This document shows, in pieces, positions 1-8,567 of a stretch of 64,000 nucleotides of DNA (position 1 is its first letter; the number at the start of each line of letters is the position of its first letter). The notes below the pieces were generated by a model that did not search any database, was not told where the DNA came from, and was given only the letters and a program-made list of their open reading frames with translations. Source of the stretch: a virus; the IMG/VR virus record IMGVR_UViG_3300036770_001423, positions 30,297-94,296 of that record; one strand, given 5' to 3'. The translations under genes and the position numbers were made by a program.

Positions 1-631
1 CCACTTCCAGAGCAGATTTCTCAACTTTGAGTTGAGTAGCTTCTGCTACGGCAGCTTCGTGAGCTTGCTCGACTTGTTCTAATTGCTCGTAGCGAGCTTT
101 TTCTACTTGGATTTTCAAGGGGTCTTCCTCGTTTTGTTGTTGTAAAGATTTCTCGATTTGAGACTGGATAGTAGTGATAGCAATAAAATCTTCATCACTA
201 ATTGTTTGGTTCGGGTTCTCGCTAAGAGACTTCATAATGGTGAATTGAGCTACACGCTCTGTGATCCACTTCTCATGTTCTTTCTCCCAATCGTATTCAC
301 CATCAGAAGATTCACGTTCAGCTTTAGCTGCTTCAAACTCTGTTTCAAAACCTAACAGCTTTGTAAGGGTTTCTGCATCAGAACTCCACATATCAAAGAA
401 CTTACGTAAGAATTCTTCCATTGACATTGTTACAGTAATCTGTTCTAATGCTTTCTGTACTTTCACTACGTCAGTTGGTTGGATACCGGAGTTAGTAGAT
501 TTTGTTACTAATACAGAATATCCGCAGGCACTTCCGCCTTGGTCTTTTGATACCAGAGCTACATGAGCACCATTAGTATCAAAGTCGAAATTGAAAAGCT
601 TACGCTTTGCTTTTTGTTTGCTAATTGTCAT
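1..631 (-). CDS. head/scaffold-like virion protein, partial (C-terminus outside window)
   Basis: The reading frame runs leftward from an ATG whose bases overlap the TGA of the protease gene (ATGA), and it is still open at position 1, giving about 210 residues. The first part is mixed alpha/beta (NGAHVALVSKDQGGSACGY). From about residue 160 it becomes a Gln/Glu/Lys-rich helix of coiled-coil type. Its place directly after portal and prohead protease is where scaffold or head-core proteins usually lie, and the coiled coil fits. The function is inferred from position and composition, not from a recognised motif. Confidence 0.6.
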   Translation of the reverse strand, partial: MTISKQKAKRKLFNFDFDTNGAHVALVSKDQGGSACGYSVLVTKSTNSGIQPTDVVKVQKALEQITVTMSMEEFLRKFFDMWSSDAETLTKLLGFETEFEAAKAERESSDGEYDWEKEHEKWITERVAQFTIMKSLSENPNQTISDEDFIAITTIQSQIEKSLQQQNEEDPLKIQVEKARYEQLEQVEQAHEAAVAEATQLKVEKSALEV

Positions 632-1152
632 TTAATATCCTGCCCGTAAGCTTCACAATAAACGCTCAAGCCTGTGAACGTACCATCCTTCACTTTAGGC
701 CAAATTACATCTTCAGATAATTCATCTGGCTCAGGGAAGTACCACTCTTGTAGCCAAGTGTTCTTGCGAATAGTCACTTGTTCACCTTCTGGATTCTCGA
801 TAACAAATTCAACAGGAGAAGTGTAAGATTGCTCAATCACAGCTAAGTCAGAATCAAGCATTACACTGTGCATCAGATTAGCTTTCATGCAGTGAACGTT
901 AAATGAGCGACAAGCTTCGATAACGTCTTGGTCTGAGTAAGTATCACCGTGTAGGTCTTCAGTCTCTGTAGCGTCTTGTGGGGCCAATACAACCATCAAC
1001 GCTCGACGTTCTTCTACATCTACAGACTTACGTACTTGAACACCCTCTGGTGTGGTGACATCACTCTCAATAACTTGCTTATGGTTTTCACTATCACCGA
1101 TAGCCATGTCCAACAAGTCAAGGAACATCTTCTTTAATTTTTCTTTGTTCAT
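628..1152 (-). CDS. prohead protease, XkdF-like
   Basis: This 174-residue protein resembles the XkdF-like phage serine protease family that processes scaffold and capsid during head maturation. Visible family features are the GDTYSDQDVIEACRSFN segment, a histidine in MKANLMHS (residues ~89-96), an 'x-EQSYTSPVEF' strand, a tryptophan-rich W-EWYFP segment, and the C-terminal VKDGTFTGLSVYCEA segment, which matches the 'vK.G.itG.Si.g.a' signature. It lies downstream of portal in the usual head-gene order. A GIY-YIG gene has been inserted between the two, so the stop of that gene touches this start. The family call is fairly secure; catalytic residues are not assigned with certainty. Confidence 0.75.
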   Translation of the reverse strand: MNKEKLKKMFLDLLDMAIGDSENHKQVIESDVTTPEGVQVRKSVDVEERRALMVVLAPQDATETEDLHGDTYSDQDVIEACRSFNVHCMKANLMHSVMLDSDLAVIEQSYTSPVEFVIENPEGEQVTIRKNTWLQEWYFPEPDELSEDVIWPKVKDGTFTGLSVYCEAYGQDIK

Positions 1153-2058
1153 CTATGTGCTGTTCTCATTTTGCTGGGACTTGACCCACTCAGTGGCTTG
1201 CCTAAAAGCTTCTTCTTCACCAAGCCTATACACATTGAATGTTTTGCGTTTTTTATTTCCGCACATCATTTTGTACGCAACGTAGTGACCTTTTTTATTT
1301 AAATGGACATTCATTGCCTCTGTTTTTGTGTACCTTGCTGGTTTTGTTTTATCATACTTCCCAAATCGTACAAGGTAATGGTATATAAAATCTTGAAGTT
1401 CGGAGTCTTGTGTTGGGTCATACCCTTCAGAAAAGCGTCTGAATAGTGCCTTATAATTAGTTGACCTGTTCAAATTCAGTGCATTACTTATACGATAATG
1501 TTTATACCCTTTCTTATAAAGATGGTATATATCGTTGGCGAGGGACAACACATCCTTATTAGAGTAGGGAGAGTTGATTAGGCTGAAAGATTTCATCACC
1601 TCCGACCTAGCAACCCTCTCTGTTTCTGGAACATCCCTATTCTTCAGCTTTTCAACCATATGTGATGTGTCTACAGGTATTCCTCTTCTCATTGCAGATA
1701 CTACTGATTTTTGCTTGTCGGTTTGTGGCCTACCTAGCCTACCATTCAGTCCACCACCGACACAAATATTCCATCCAATTAGAGGAGCTGGTCTTAGTTT
1801 ATTCTCTAACCATCTGGCGTAATCAAGATCACATTCACACAGGACAACTAACTCAATGTCGTCCCCATATTTAACCATTGCTCTATGAACTATGCCAATA
1901 GAACTGGCTTTTTGCTTTTCGCCATTTTTCAGTTTCTTAGCAACTCGAAGATGCGTTGAGTACCTTCGCTTTACACTACCAGATGTTATACCAACATAAC
2001 CTTCTGTATTTATATCAGTATGGTCTTTGTGTTTTATCCAGTATACAAAAGAACTCAT
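1153..2058 (-). CDS. GIY-YIG homing endonuclease
   Basis: The 301-residue product begins with a GIY-YIG nuclease core: VYW near residue 5, GYVGITSG near residue 20, then a conserved arginine/histidine stretch (KRRYSTHL), with ELVVLCE and a W-E-L-R (RWLENKLRP) helix following. The C-terminal half (GRLGRPQTD, NALNLNRSTNYKALF) looks like a minor-groove and helix-turn-helix DNA-binding region typical of these enzymes. It sits exactly between portal and protease, with its ATG overlapping the portal stop (ATGA). It is free-standing and interrupts a conserved head-gene pair, as expected for an intergenic homing endonuclease. Confidence 0.85.
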   Translation of the reverse strand: MSSFVYWIKHKDHTDINTEGYVGITSGSVKRRYSTHLRVAKKLKNGEKQKASSIGIVHRAMVKYGDDIELVVLCECDLDYARWLENKLRPAPLIGWNICVGGGLNGRLGRPQTDKQKSVVSAMRRGIPVDTSHMVEKLKNRDVPETERVARSEVMKSFSLINSPYSNKDVLSLANDIYHLYKKGYKHYRISNALNLNRSTNYKALFRRFSEGYDPTQDSELQDFIYHYLVRFGKYDKTKPARYTKTEAMNVHLNKKGHYVAYKMMCGNKKRKTFNVYRLGEEEAFRQATEWVKSQQNENST

Positions 2059-3575
2059 CCTTTGTTTTCCATATTCAAACTGCTGTTATTCTTACCAGCA
2101 GCACCAGTGCCGTTACCCATACCTTCGACCATGCCGTCACCACTGCGAGTAGTCATGTCACTAAGCTTCTCAATGATTTCATCTTCATCAAGCTTCTCAA
2201 TCTCTGTAGTGTCATAACCACACTTACGCCACAGTTGAACAAGCATTGCTTTGTCTCGTGGGAATAAGCCTGTAGCGCCTAAGCGTTGACCAGCTTTAGA
2301 AGCTTCTTCAGCATCAGCTTCATCCAGCTCACCAAACGTCATCACTGGCATATCATCTTCTTCAAGCTTAAGCTCATTAATGTCTGCAAGAGACTTAACA
2401 AACTCACGCTCAAATACTGTTTTGATATACATCAGCATACGTTCCATGTAGAAAGCATGGACACTGCGACTACTATCTGATAGACTATGTGAACCTGTAT
2501 CGCCTTGACCAACCAGAAGGAAGGAAGCGCCTAATACGTTAAGAATGTCTTTCTTACGAGCTTCAATTAGTTCAGAGGTTTTATAGGCTTTACTACCACC
2601 GTCAACACCTTTCAGTTCAACATCATAAACGTATTTACCGTTACCTGTTTCACCGTGTGTATCAGAGCCTAAGAGGATATATGTTTGATCGCCAGCATGA
2701 ATAGCAGCAGCATTCTTTTGTAATGCTTTTAATGTGGCAGCTTCAAGACTATTTTCATCTTCAGCAGCTTTATTGATATGATCATTCGGAACACGTAATA
2801 CAAGGACACCACCCAAGTCCTTGCTCACCCCAACAACCTCATAGCTTGTAATCATTTCAAGCTCTTTCCAAGATTTGAAGCAGTCGTATAGATCTGATTT
2901 ACCTTGGGGGTTGTTGCCTGTACTATTCCAACTGAACAACATAAACTTTTCTCTACGAACAAATTTATCTGTTAAGTTTTGTACAGTGAAAGGGTTAATA
3001 TTGCTTTGTCCAATGACTGTAGCTGGCATCCATTGATATAAACCAACTAAGTCTCGCTTCAATACAGCATCATCAAACACCCACTCACGAACACTCTTTT
3101 GAGCGCGAGGAGCAAGCTTTGCATATTTGTATTTATATTTACCAGACCATTTAATACTATCATTCTTTGCGAAGACTTTCTCAAGCCAAGCAAATCCGTA
3201 TTTACGGAATGTGATAATATTTGTGATGGCATCATACCAACTGTTACCGACAAAGTTCTTAATGTTCCAGTTTAAGAAGGCAGCAAAGTCTTTTGACTCT
3301 TGACTTCCCGATACACCTGCGATAAACTTTGTAGCAAGTAGGGACTTGGTGAGGAATACTTCTCCAGCAGTTAATCCTTGACTAACAGCAGAAGTAGAAG
3401 CCATCTTATCATATGTGGTGAGGCTATGAGGAAACTGCAATTCTTTCTTAGCAGATTCTTCGATGTAGCCACCGATGGCTTTTAGATATGGATTGCCGAT
3501 CTCTCCTAAGCGAAGACGACTGTCTGAGCTAGAGGGATTAGATTCAGCTTTCTCAATTTGAATTGTTTCTGACAT
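2055..3575 (-). CDS. portal protein
   Basis: This 506-residue protein sits directly after the large terminase and before the protease. It has the features of Mu gp29/DUF935-like portals: an N-terminal segment with conserved 'NPYLKAIGGYIEESAKKELQ', a hydrophilic crown region, a central 'FRKYGFAWLEKVF' strand, and a long C-terminal helix-rich region with SLSDSSRSVHAFYMERM. The C-terminus is Gly/Asn-rich (MVEGMGNGTGAAGKNN). It forms the dodecameric ring through which DNA is packaged. The start is supported by an AGGGGATAA-type ribosome site just upstream. The call rests on gene order plus this pattern. Confidence 0.8.
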   Translation of the reverse strand: MSETIQIEKAESNPSSSDSRLRLGEIGNPYLKAIGGYIEESAKKELQFPHSLTTYDKMASTSAVSQGLTAGEVFLTKSLLATKFIAGVSGSQESKDFAAFLNWNIKNFVGNSWYDAITNIITFRKYGFAWLEKVFAKNDSIKWSGKYKYKYAKLAPRAQKSVREWVFDDAVLKRDLVGLYQWMPATVIGQSNINPFTVQNLTDKFVRREKFMLFSWNSTGNNPQGKSDLYDCFKSWKELEMITSYEVVGVSKDLGGVLVLRVPNDHINKAAEDENSLEAATLKALQKNAAAIHAGDQTYILLGSDTHGETGNGKYVYDVELKGVDGGSKAYKTSELIEARKKDILNVLGASFLLVGQGDTGSHSLSDSSRSVHAFYMERMLMYIKTVFEREFVKSLADINELKLEEDDMPVMTFGELDEADAEEASKAGQRLGATGLFPRDKAMLVQLWRKCGYDTTEIEKLDEDEIIEKLSDMTTRSGDGMVEGMGNGTGAAGKNNSSLNMENKG

Positions 3576-3587
3576 TATCCCCTCAGA

Positions 3588-5594
3588 TTATGAATTAAGG
3601 TCATATTGCGCTTTGATTGTGGGATCGTTGAGAGCGGTTAGTTTTGGGACTGTGTAGGTTTTGATTGTATTCAATGCGTTTAGGGCTGAGGCTGCGCAGT
3701 CGGCTACGTCATCCTTGTACCGCTTTGTGCTACGCTCCCCTGAAAACTGTTCTAGACTTTGTAGATAAAATTCCAGTGTCGCAGCATCAAATGTGCTTGC
3801 TACAATCTTGACTAGACCATTCTCACAAGCAGAAGCAAAAGGAGCAAACTTTGTCATCTTAGATTTGTTACTCGGCATAGGATCTGCTTTAACAACATAA
3901 CCTTTACCTATTAATTTCTTAGAAGACTCAATGAACTCATACTTACCTGCCGCAGAAGGATCTTTTGGAAAGATTATTGTAACATCAGTGCCGTCATGTG
4001 CTGCTTGTAGCTCTATGAGGTTATCTCGCTCACCTACAGTCTTTCTAACTACTCCGAGAACTTTACTGTCTGGATCTTTAAAACTTGGGTGAAAGTCGCC
4101 AAAGATATAGTAATAACCCTCTTTATCTTTAGCCATACCTATCTGTGCTGTGTAGTCTGGACTTGGTTCTTTGTCTGAAGGCGCAGTTCCTGCTTTATCA
4201 TAAGCCCTAACGCATTTTGCACCAAGAGGAATCTTGTCAGCAATAGCACACCACTTTCTATCGAAGTACAAGCTATTAGAAGGGCGTACTTTCCAGTTAC
4301 CATCCAACAATCTCGCTCTGTCGATAGGGTTCAAACCTTCCAACCATGCTAAATAATCAGGGTTCTGTTCTAGCATCTTAGGGTTGTCCCTAATTGTGCT
4401 ACCGATAAAACTGAAACTGATTGGTTTTACGTTATCACCATATGTAGCTTTTAATTCTTCTGGCGTATCTGCCCAGAAGTATTGACCGCCTTGTAAAATG
4501 AACCAGCGTATTACACCAGCCCTTTCTTCGATAGGGAAACCTTCGTCATCTAACCACCAAGAAATCATCTCTGCTATCTTGTGGTCGGGATCAGGGTTGC
4601 AACTGATCACCATTCGTGAAGGGTATTTGGACTCGGAACGCATCCGAGACATCAGATATTCTATTTGTGACCAATCGAATTGCGTACCTTCCGAAGTGTT
4701 CAATAAGGTTCGTTAATCCTTACCAGCAGCACTACCTGCTTCTGCATGTCGCCATGCAGACCTGACTATATCATCACCCCATTAGGGTGTCTCCCGTTTC
4801 CACTCACTTGAGTGTACGCCTTTCGGCTAGTCGATGAACGTTCTCCGTTAGGAGCTTCGCTGCTGATTGTCTCTGTGAGAGTTCCCAGCAATTAGAGAGA
4901 TTATTCGACACATATTACTACGTGAAGCGACTATTTTACAAATCGAACGCAATGAATGTATACTGTAAGCCTTGGTGATTGTACTTGTCTTTTTCTGTCT
5001 CCATGTGAGACCATTTCATTTTAAAACCAGTAGGAAACTTAGCTTCTAATGAATGCTCTGACATACGAGGACGGAGTTCTGTGGGTAGCTGCATATACAT
5101 ATTACGTGCAGTATCAAATACGCCACCAAGACCTTTGATTTGAACTGTTGTTCTGCGGAATACAATTGCGTTTGCTTTTGGGTCATCTACATAAAGCAAA
5201 GGGAGCATTTGTAATAGGAAACTTTTGCCGGAACCGGCTGCCAAATATTATGTAGTCGCTACACTACTCTGCCTTTTCAAGCAGGATCGGGTCATATCTT
5301 CATCCCAGAGGGAGTCTACCGTTTCGGATAATCAATCGCTTATTACCCTACGCCCTGACAAGGGCTGACCTCCACACACGCCATTACGCTTGGCTCGGTA
5401 TTAGCATAGAGCGTAGCCCCTTAGCTTTCACCGAATTAGATAGATTCTTAGATACACATTACTGTGTTCTGTGGCGCAAGTTCACCACCCATGATTAAAA
5501 TTTGAGCCTTACAATCAACAATCATTTGTTGTTTTTTAGATGTAGGCCCAAAAGGTAATCTTATCTCGCGGGGTTGTTTTTGTTTAGTTGTCAT
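3588..5594 (-). CDS. terL: terminase large subunit, three exons split by two group I introns
   Basis: The gene reads as join(complement) of exon 1 5484-5594 (37 codons, ATG, with AGGAG upstream), exon 2 4942-5241 (100 codons) and exon 3 3588-4691 (367 codons plus stop), giving 504 residues. Joined, exons 1 and 2 restore the Walker A motif MGG-AAGSGKS (lysine ~43). Exons 2 and 3 restore the Walker B YTFIAFD-EGTQF (Asp ~137, Glu ~138). Exon 3 carries the RNase H-like nuclease: RAYDKAGT, AAHDGTD and the KDDVADC acidic end. This is the packaging motor ATPase and headful or site-specific nuclease. Both exon ends are T and both intron ends are G, as group I splicing requires. Without splicing, reading from exon 1 stops within a few codons. 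Confidence 0.92.
4692..4941 (-). ncRNA. group I intron 2 of terL (no ORF)
   Basis: This 250-base intron lies between the Walker B aspartate and glutamate codons. On the minus strand it contains classic group I core signals: AATTGCTGGGAACTC followed by ACAATCAGCAGCGAAGC (P3/P4/P6 region), GTTCATCGACTAGCC (R element, P7 5' strand) and GATGATATAGTC (S element, P7 3' strand). The preceding exon base is T and the last intron base is G. It resembles the T4 td/nrd introns in these core elements. It carries no endonuclease gene, so it cannot move by itself. Confidence 0.93.
5242..5483 (-). ncRNA. group I intron 1 of terL (no ORF)
   Basis: This 242-base intron lies inside the Walker A coding sequence, between codons for Gly37 and Ala38. 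The minus strand holds AATTCGGTGAAAGCTAAGGG, a paired CAGCCCTTGTCAGGGC region, ACGGTAGACTCCC and GATGAAGATATGACCC, matching the group I P/Q/R/S order; the last is the S element, close to AAGATATAGTCC. The exon ends in T and the intron ends in G. The R/S sequences differ clearly from those of intron 2, so the two are not recent duplicates. Confidence 0.9.
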
Positions 5595-5649
5595 AAAACT
5601 CCTCTTAGTTATAAATACTCAGGGGAATACTTATAAATAAGAGCCAGAC

Positions 5650-6801
5650 CTAATCTGGCGTAATATACTTTAACAATATGTCTAATACAAGACTGAAGTC
5701 TTTACGGTGGAATGTCTCTGTATAACCAGAACCCATTTCTTGTTTTGTAATTATACCTCTTTCGATACCAGAAGATATAATCTCACTCTCAAGTTTGCGT
5801 ATAACGTACCCATCAGGGTTCTCAAGATAGTATATTACAGATAAGGGGTATTTACATTTCTGTTGTATCTGCTTTAATCTTTTATCTAAATTATTCGTTA
5901 TACCAAATTTCAGCACATCGTCAGTAACTTTCAATAAATAAAAAGTACCTCCCATAGTGCTTCTATAACCAACCCTTTGATTCGAGCATCTAGGGCAACC
6001 AGCGGCATAAAGATGACTGTTAGGTGCTTGAGAAAACACACCGTGATCTCTGCATATGATGTCTATCTTAGTATGTTGATTTTTGTAATCAACTAATGAA
6101 TAGTCATATTTATCACCATGCACTTTCTTAGCTAATGATATGTATTCTTCTGTTGTGAACTTAAACATCTCTGCTTTAGCTAGTGAAGCACACTTAGTAC
6201 AACCAATTGTAGTTAAATGGTGATCAGCCCTTTGAGTGACTACGCCGTGTAACTTACATTCGTATGTAATATACTTACTCTTACCAACATACTCAGTAAT
6301 AGAGTAGTCATATTTATCCCCATGAACTTGTTTTGCTTTTTCTACATATTGTTCTTTACTAAATACTCTACTTTTAGAGTTATTGACAGTAGCACAAGAT
6401 TTGCAACCAACTTTGCCTGCTGTATGTCCTGACAGTTCTTGTCTAAATACTCCGTGGTCAGGGCAAATAATATCTACAATATCTTTAACTTTGACATTAT
6501 CGGGTATAAGACTATAATCATATTTACCGTTATGGGCGCATGTTGCTTTATCAATAAAGTACTGCCTAGGTTTTCTGGTAGCTTCTGCGATCCTTTCTTT
6601 GGCGCAGAGCTTACACCCATGTCTAGCGGATGTGTGACTGTTTGGGGTCACTTCAAATACAAAGTCGTGCTTAATACAACGAACTTTAACTTTATTACAG
6701 GCTTTAGTGTAAACAGACAAAGAATAATCATACTTATCTCCGTGAACACTTCTAGCTTTAATGATAAACGTTTCTAAATCTTCTATTTCGTGCTTTGCCA
6801 A
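5650..6801 (-). CDS. free-standing homing endonuclease with HGDKYDYS repeats and a GIY-YIG-like end
   Basis: The 383-residue product has four or five repeats of about 60-70 residues, each beginning (V)HGDKYDYS and containing paired Cys motifs (CKLCAKE, CKSCA, CTKCA, CPRCS). This is the DUF723/zinc-ribbon repeat type seen in phage endonucleases. The last ~110 residues contain GGTFYLLKV...LKFGITNNLDKRLKQIQ, a GIY-YIG/T5orf172-type nuclease core. The start is TTG at 6801, with AAGG nine bases upstream. The gene lies 55 bp upstream of terL exon 1, so it is adjacent to, but not inside, the introns. Its leader is strongly structured (see 6805-6950). Confidence 0.75.
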   Translation of the reverse strand: MAKHEIEDLETFIIKARSVHGDKYDYSLSVYTKACNKVKVRCIKHDFVFEVTPNSHTSARHGCKLCAKERIAEATRKPRQYFIDKATCAHNGKYDYSLIPDNVKVKDIVDIICPDHGVFRQELSGHTAGKVGCKSCATVNNSKSRVFSKEQYVEKAKQVHGDKYDYSITEYVGKSKYITYECKLHGVVTQRADHHLTTIGCTKCASLAKAEMFKFTTEEYISLAKKVHGDKYDYSLVDYKNQHTKIDIICRDHGVFSQAPNSHLYAAGCPRCSNQRVGYRSTMGGTFYLLKVTDDVLKFGITNNLDKRLKQIQQKCKYPLSVIYYLENPDGYVIRKLESEIISSGIERGIITKQEMGSGYTETFHRKDFSLVLDILLKYITPD

Positions 6802-6804
6802 TTC

Positions 6805-6950
6805 ATTAAACCTTAATAATTATCACCCTACTCTTAGCCGTTGGCGTAAGAAAGAGGTGTGTTTCTTAGACTAATGTAAGATGATAATTATTAAAATCTT
6901 ACACCTCATACGCAATTATTTTTCACTATTTCTAGTCAGACCACGCCAAT
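6805..6950 (-). promoter_or_regulatory. structured leader of the homing endonuclease, possible RBS-sequestering switch
   Basis: Reading leftward, nested inverted repeats are visible: TTGGCGT/ACGCCAA (6841-6847 with 6943-6949), GAGGTGT/ACACCTC (6854-6860 with 6901-6907) and GTAAGAT/ATCTTAC (6876-6882 with 6896-6902). A perfect 13-base repeat pair (6813-6825 with 6882-6894) can form a competing stem that ends right at the AAGG ribosome site of the downstream TTG start. The pairings are exact in sequence; the regulatory role is inferred. Confidence 0.5.
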
Positions 6951-7106
6951 GACCTGTATAAAATAAATGTGTCATCACTGCTACATACGTTCAGGAGAGG
7001 ACACATTCTTACTTTCGCTAACGGGGTTAATATCCAACCAGCTTCACGCTGTTCCGCGCTCTCTAACATCAGCAAACCACATCCCATGTGAGGATGCTGA
7101 ATTCTT

Positions 7107-7214
7107 TTAATCTAACCAACCTTCGTCAGCAGAGATGTAATAAATACCTTCATCAACTGAAGGGTCTAACCCCCAGTCCTGCTCGACATTCAATCCCCAA
7201 TCTTGTTCTTTCAT
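7107..7214 (-). CDS. small hypothetical protein, 35 aa
   Basis: The ATG is preceded by GTAAGGAGGGGTT, a near-perfect ribosome site, which is the main reason to believe this ORF. The peptide is acidic and contains an internal repeat EQDWGLN / QDWGLDP, ending in ADEGWLD. No family is recognised. It directly follows the 147-residue gene at 7227-7670, from which it is 12 bases away, so it is probably co-transcribed with it. The ~300 bases beyond it (6802-7106) hold no further gene. Confidence 0.55.
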   Translation of the reverse strand: MKEQDWGLNVEQDWGLDPSVDEGIYYISADEGWLD

Positions 7215-7226
7215 AACCCCTCCTTA

Positions 7227-7670
7227 CTATTTCTTAGCTTTAGCCGCAGCCTTCTTCACAGCAGGAGCTGTTTTAACAGCAGCTTCTTGAACAGGAGCTT
7301 CTACAACAACTTCCGTATCCTGTTCTGCTTCAATTGTAGCTGCTTCTGCTGCGTCTGTCAACTGCTTTTCTACAACAGACATCATAAATACATACTTTCT
7401 ATCGAAGATAAATGTTACACGAAGCAATGTGCTAACAATACTACGAATATCATCTTCTGTCAAATCTTTAGCATTGGCTACAACGTAGTCAATCACCTCA
7501 TGTAACTGAGCAAATCGAATAGTATTACCACCAACACTATAATCGGTGCTAACATTGGTAAACATTTTTCCATTAATTTCTTTCCAGAAATCAGCATATG
7601 TTCCATTCTTTACTGCTTCATAAATTGCTGGCAAGAAGCTACTCACGCCATGATAAGTTAAATTCTTCAT
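7227..7670 (-). CDS. hypothetical protein with Ala/Lys-rich tail
   Basis: The start was placed at the ATG (MKNLTYHGVSSFLPAIYEAV) because CAGGAAACACA precedes it and because the upstream extension runs through a terminator hairpin. The protein has 147 residues. The first ~110 form a helical, globular-looking region (HEVIDYVVANAKDLTEDDIR). The last ~35 are low-complexity Ala/Val/Lys (PAVKKAAAKAKK), a basic tail that could bind nucleic acid. No family is recognised. It lies between the small terminase candidate and the terL region. Confidence 0.7.
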   Translation of the reverse strand: MKNLTYHGVSSFLPAIYEAVKNGTYADFWKEINGKMFTNVSTDYSVGGNTIRFAQLHEVIDYVVANAKDLTEDDIRSIVSTLLRVTFIFDRKYVFMMSVVEKQLTDAAEAATIEAEQDTEVVVEAPVQEAAVKTAPAVKKAAAKAKK

Positions 7671-7694
7671 TGTGTTTCCTGTGTAAATTACATT

Positions 7695-7770
7695 CTCTTT
7701 AAAAAAAAAAAATAAAAGCCCCGTTACGACGAGGAGAGGTGTGCAGAGGAGGATGCACCATCGTAGCGGG
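7695..7770 (-). terminator. Rho-independent terminator, minus strand
   Basis: On the minus strand, CCCCGCTACGAT pairs with CGTCGTAACGGGG across a purine/pyrimidine-rich spacer and is followed by CTTTTATTTTTTTTTTTT. It lies after the gene at 7877-8239 and before the gene starting at 7670, so it would end or attenuate the small-terminase transcript. Confidence 0.8.
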
Positions 7771-7876
7771 GACAGGAGGGAACACATCACTGTGTTTTAT
7801 TTTAATCGCTACCTTATGGTGATAGCTGGAGGAGAGAACGTAATAAAAATTGATTACTTATTGGAATGTAATTGAA

Positions 7877-8239
7877 TTAGCCAACAGAGCCAAATTTAAC
7901 AACTACACCTTCGTATGTTTCTTCTTGTGTGTCAGCCATGTCTTCGACATCTGACTGTTTAGCTCGTTGAAGCTCCACTTTCTCATTGTGGATAAGAAGC
8001 TCAAACCATTTACCGCTGAGGTAAACGTGAATCTTAATAGCTGCTCCAACATCACCACGTTCTTCTAACGTAGCTGCAAGCTCTTGTAATTTCTTTAGAG
8101 AGGCAGGACCAGCTAATGACAGCATAGACTCTAACTTTGCTTTAGAGTGTTTACCTTTAGCCCCCGGCCTGCGTCCTGATGGGTTCCCAGACTTGCCCTT
8201 GGAAAAGCGGCCTTTGTCGTCACGAATTTCGTCTGTCAT
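7877..8239 (-). CDS. DUF5681-like protein, candidate terminase small subunit
   Basis: The 120-residue product opens with RDDKGRFSKGKSGNPSGRRPG, the Gly/Pro/Arg-rich DUF5681 signature often found in small proteins upstream of phage terminases. A helical region (KLESMLSLAGPASLKKLQELA) and an acidic tail follow. The DNA-binding look and the position ahead of terL make a terminase small subunit plausible. No direct proof of that role is visible. It has its own promoter at 8263-8291. Confidence 0.6.
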   Translation of the reverse strand: MTDEIRDDKGRFSKGKSGNPSGRRPGAKGKHSKAKLESMLSLAGPASLKKLQELAATLEERGDVGAAIKIHVYLSGKWFELLIHNEKVELQRAKQSDVEDMADTQEETYEGVVVKFGSVG

Positions 8240-8262
8240 ATTATATTCCTCTTACATCCACT

Positions 8263-8291
8263 AATGTATCATTGACTTCTTGATTTGTCAA
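8263..8291 (-). promoter_or_regulatory. sigma-70 promoter, leftward
   Basis: On the minus strand, TTGACA (8286-8291), a 17 bp spacer and TACATT (8263-8268) lie 24 bases upstream of the small terminase candidate. Confidence 0.75.
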
Positions 8292-8303
8292 GAGATATTT
8301 AAT

Positions 8304-8555
8304 TTAATTATCAAAATATGAATAATAGAAGTCAGAATGACTCTCGGAATGTAATGATGGACTTGCTCCTTCAGAGCAATTTTCTAATGTAAACGTAGGA
8401 GAGTATTGCTTTTCTTTTGATGCGTTGATACAGCTATTACAAAGCCCTACAAGCTCATCTGAATTAGGGTATGTACGTTTCTGTTCGCCTGTATCTAATA
8501 AACGATTACAAGCCATACAGCGGCTTATAAAGCCTGTGATTGATCTGTTTGTCAT
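8304..8555 (-). CDS. small zinc-finger-like protein
   Basis: The 83-residue product has two CxxC pairs (SRCMACNRLLDTGE and LVGLCNSCI) spaced like a treble-clef or zinc-ribbon fold in residues ~12-45. A Ser-rich, disordered C-terminus follows. Such single-finger proteins are frequent in phages and of unknown role. It is the last of a run of three small genes and lies just upstream of the promoter for the small terminase candidate. Confidence 0.65.
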   Translation of the reverse strand: MTNRSITGFISRCMACNRLLDTGEQKRTYPNSDELVGLCNSCINASKEKQYSPTFTLENCSEGASPSLHSESHSDFYYSYFDN

Positions 8556-8567
8556 ATTGTTATTCTT

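Noticed and set aside
1-627. Plus-strand ORFs at 158-566
   Set aside because: They are shadows of the minus-strand head gene, which has the better start context and continues the minus-strand operon.
5595-7106. Third group I intron holding the endonuclease at 5650-6801
   Set aside because: GACTA/TAGTC-like pairs exist at 6870-6940, but P3/P4/P6 core elements are missing and no interrupted exon pair can be identified; terL has its own good start at 5594.
7671-7790. Upstream extension of the 7227-7670 gene with a hydrophobic start
   Set aside because: The extension would translate a terminator hairpin and an A/T run; a ribosome site lies at the internal ATG.
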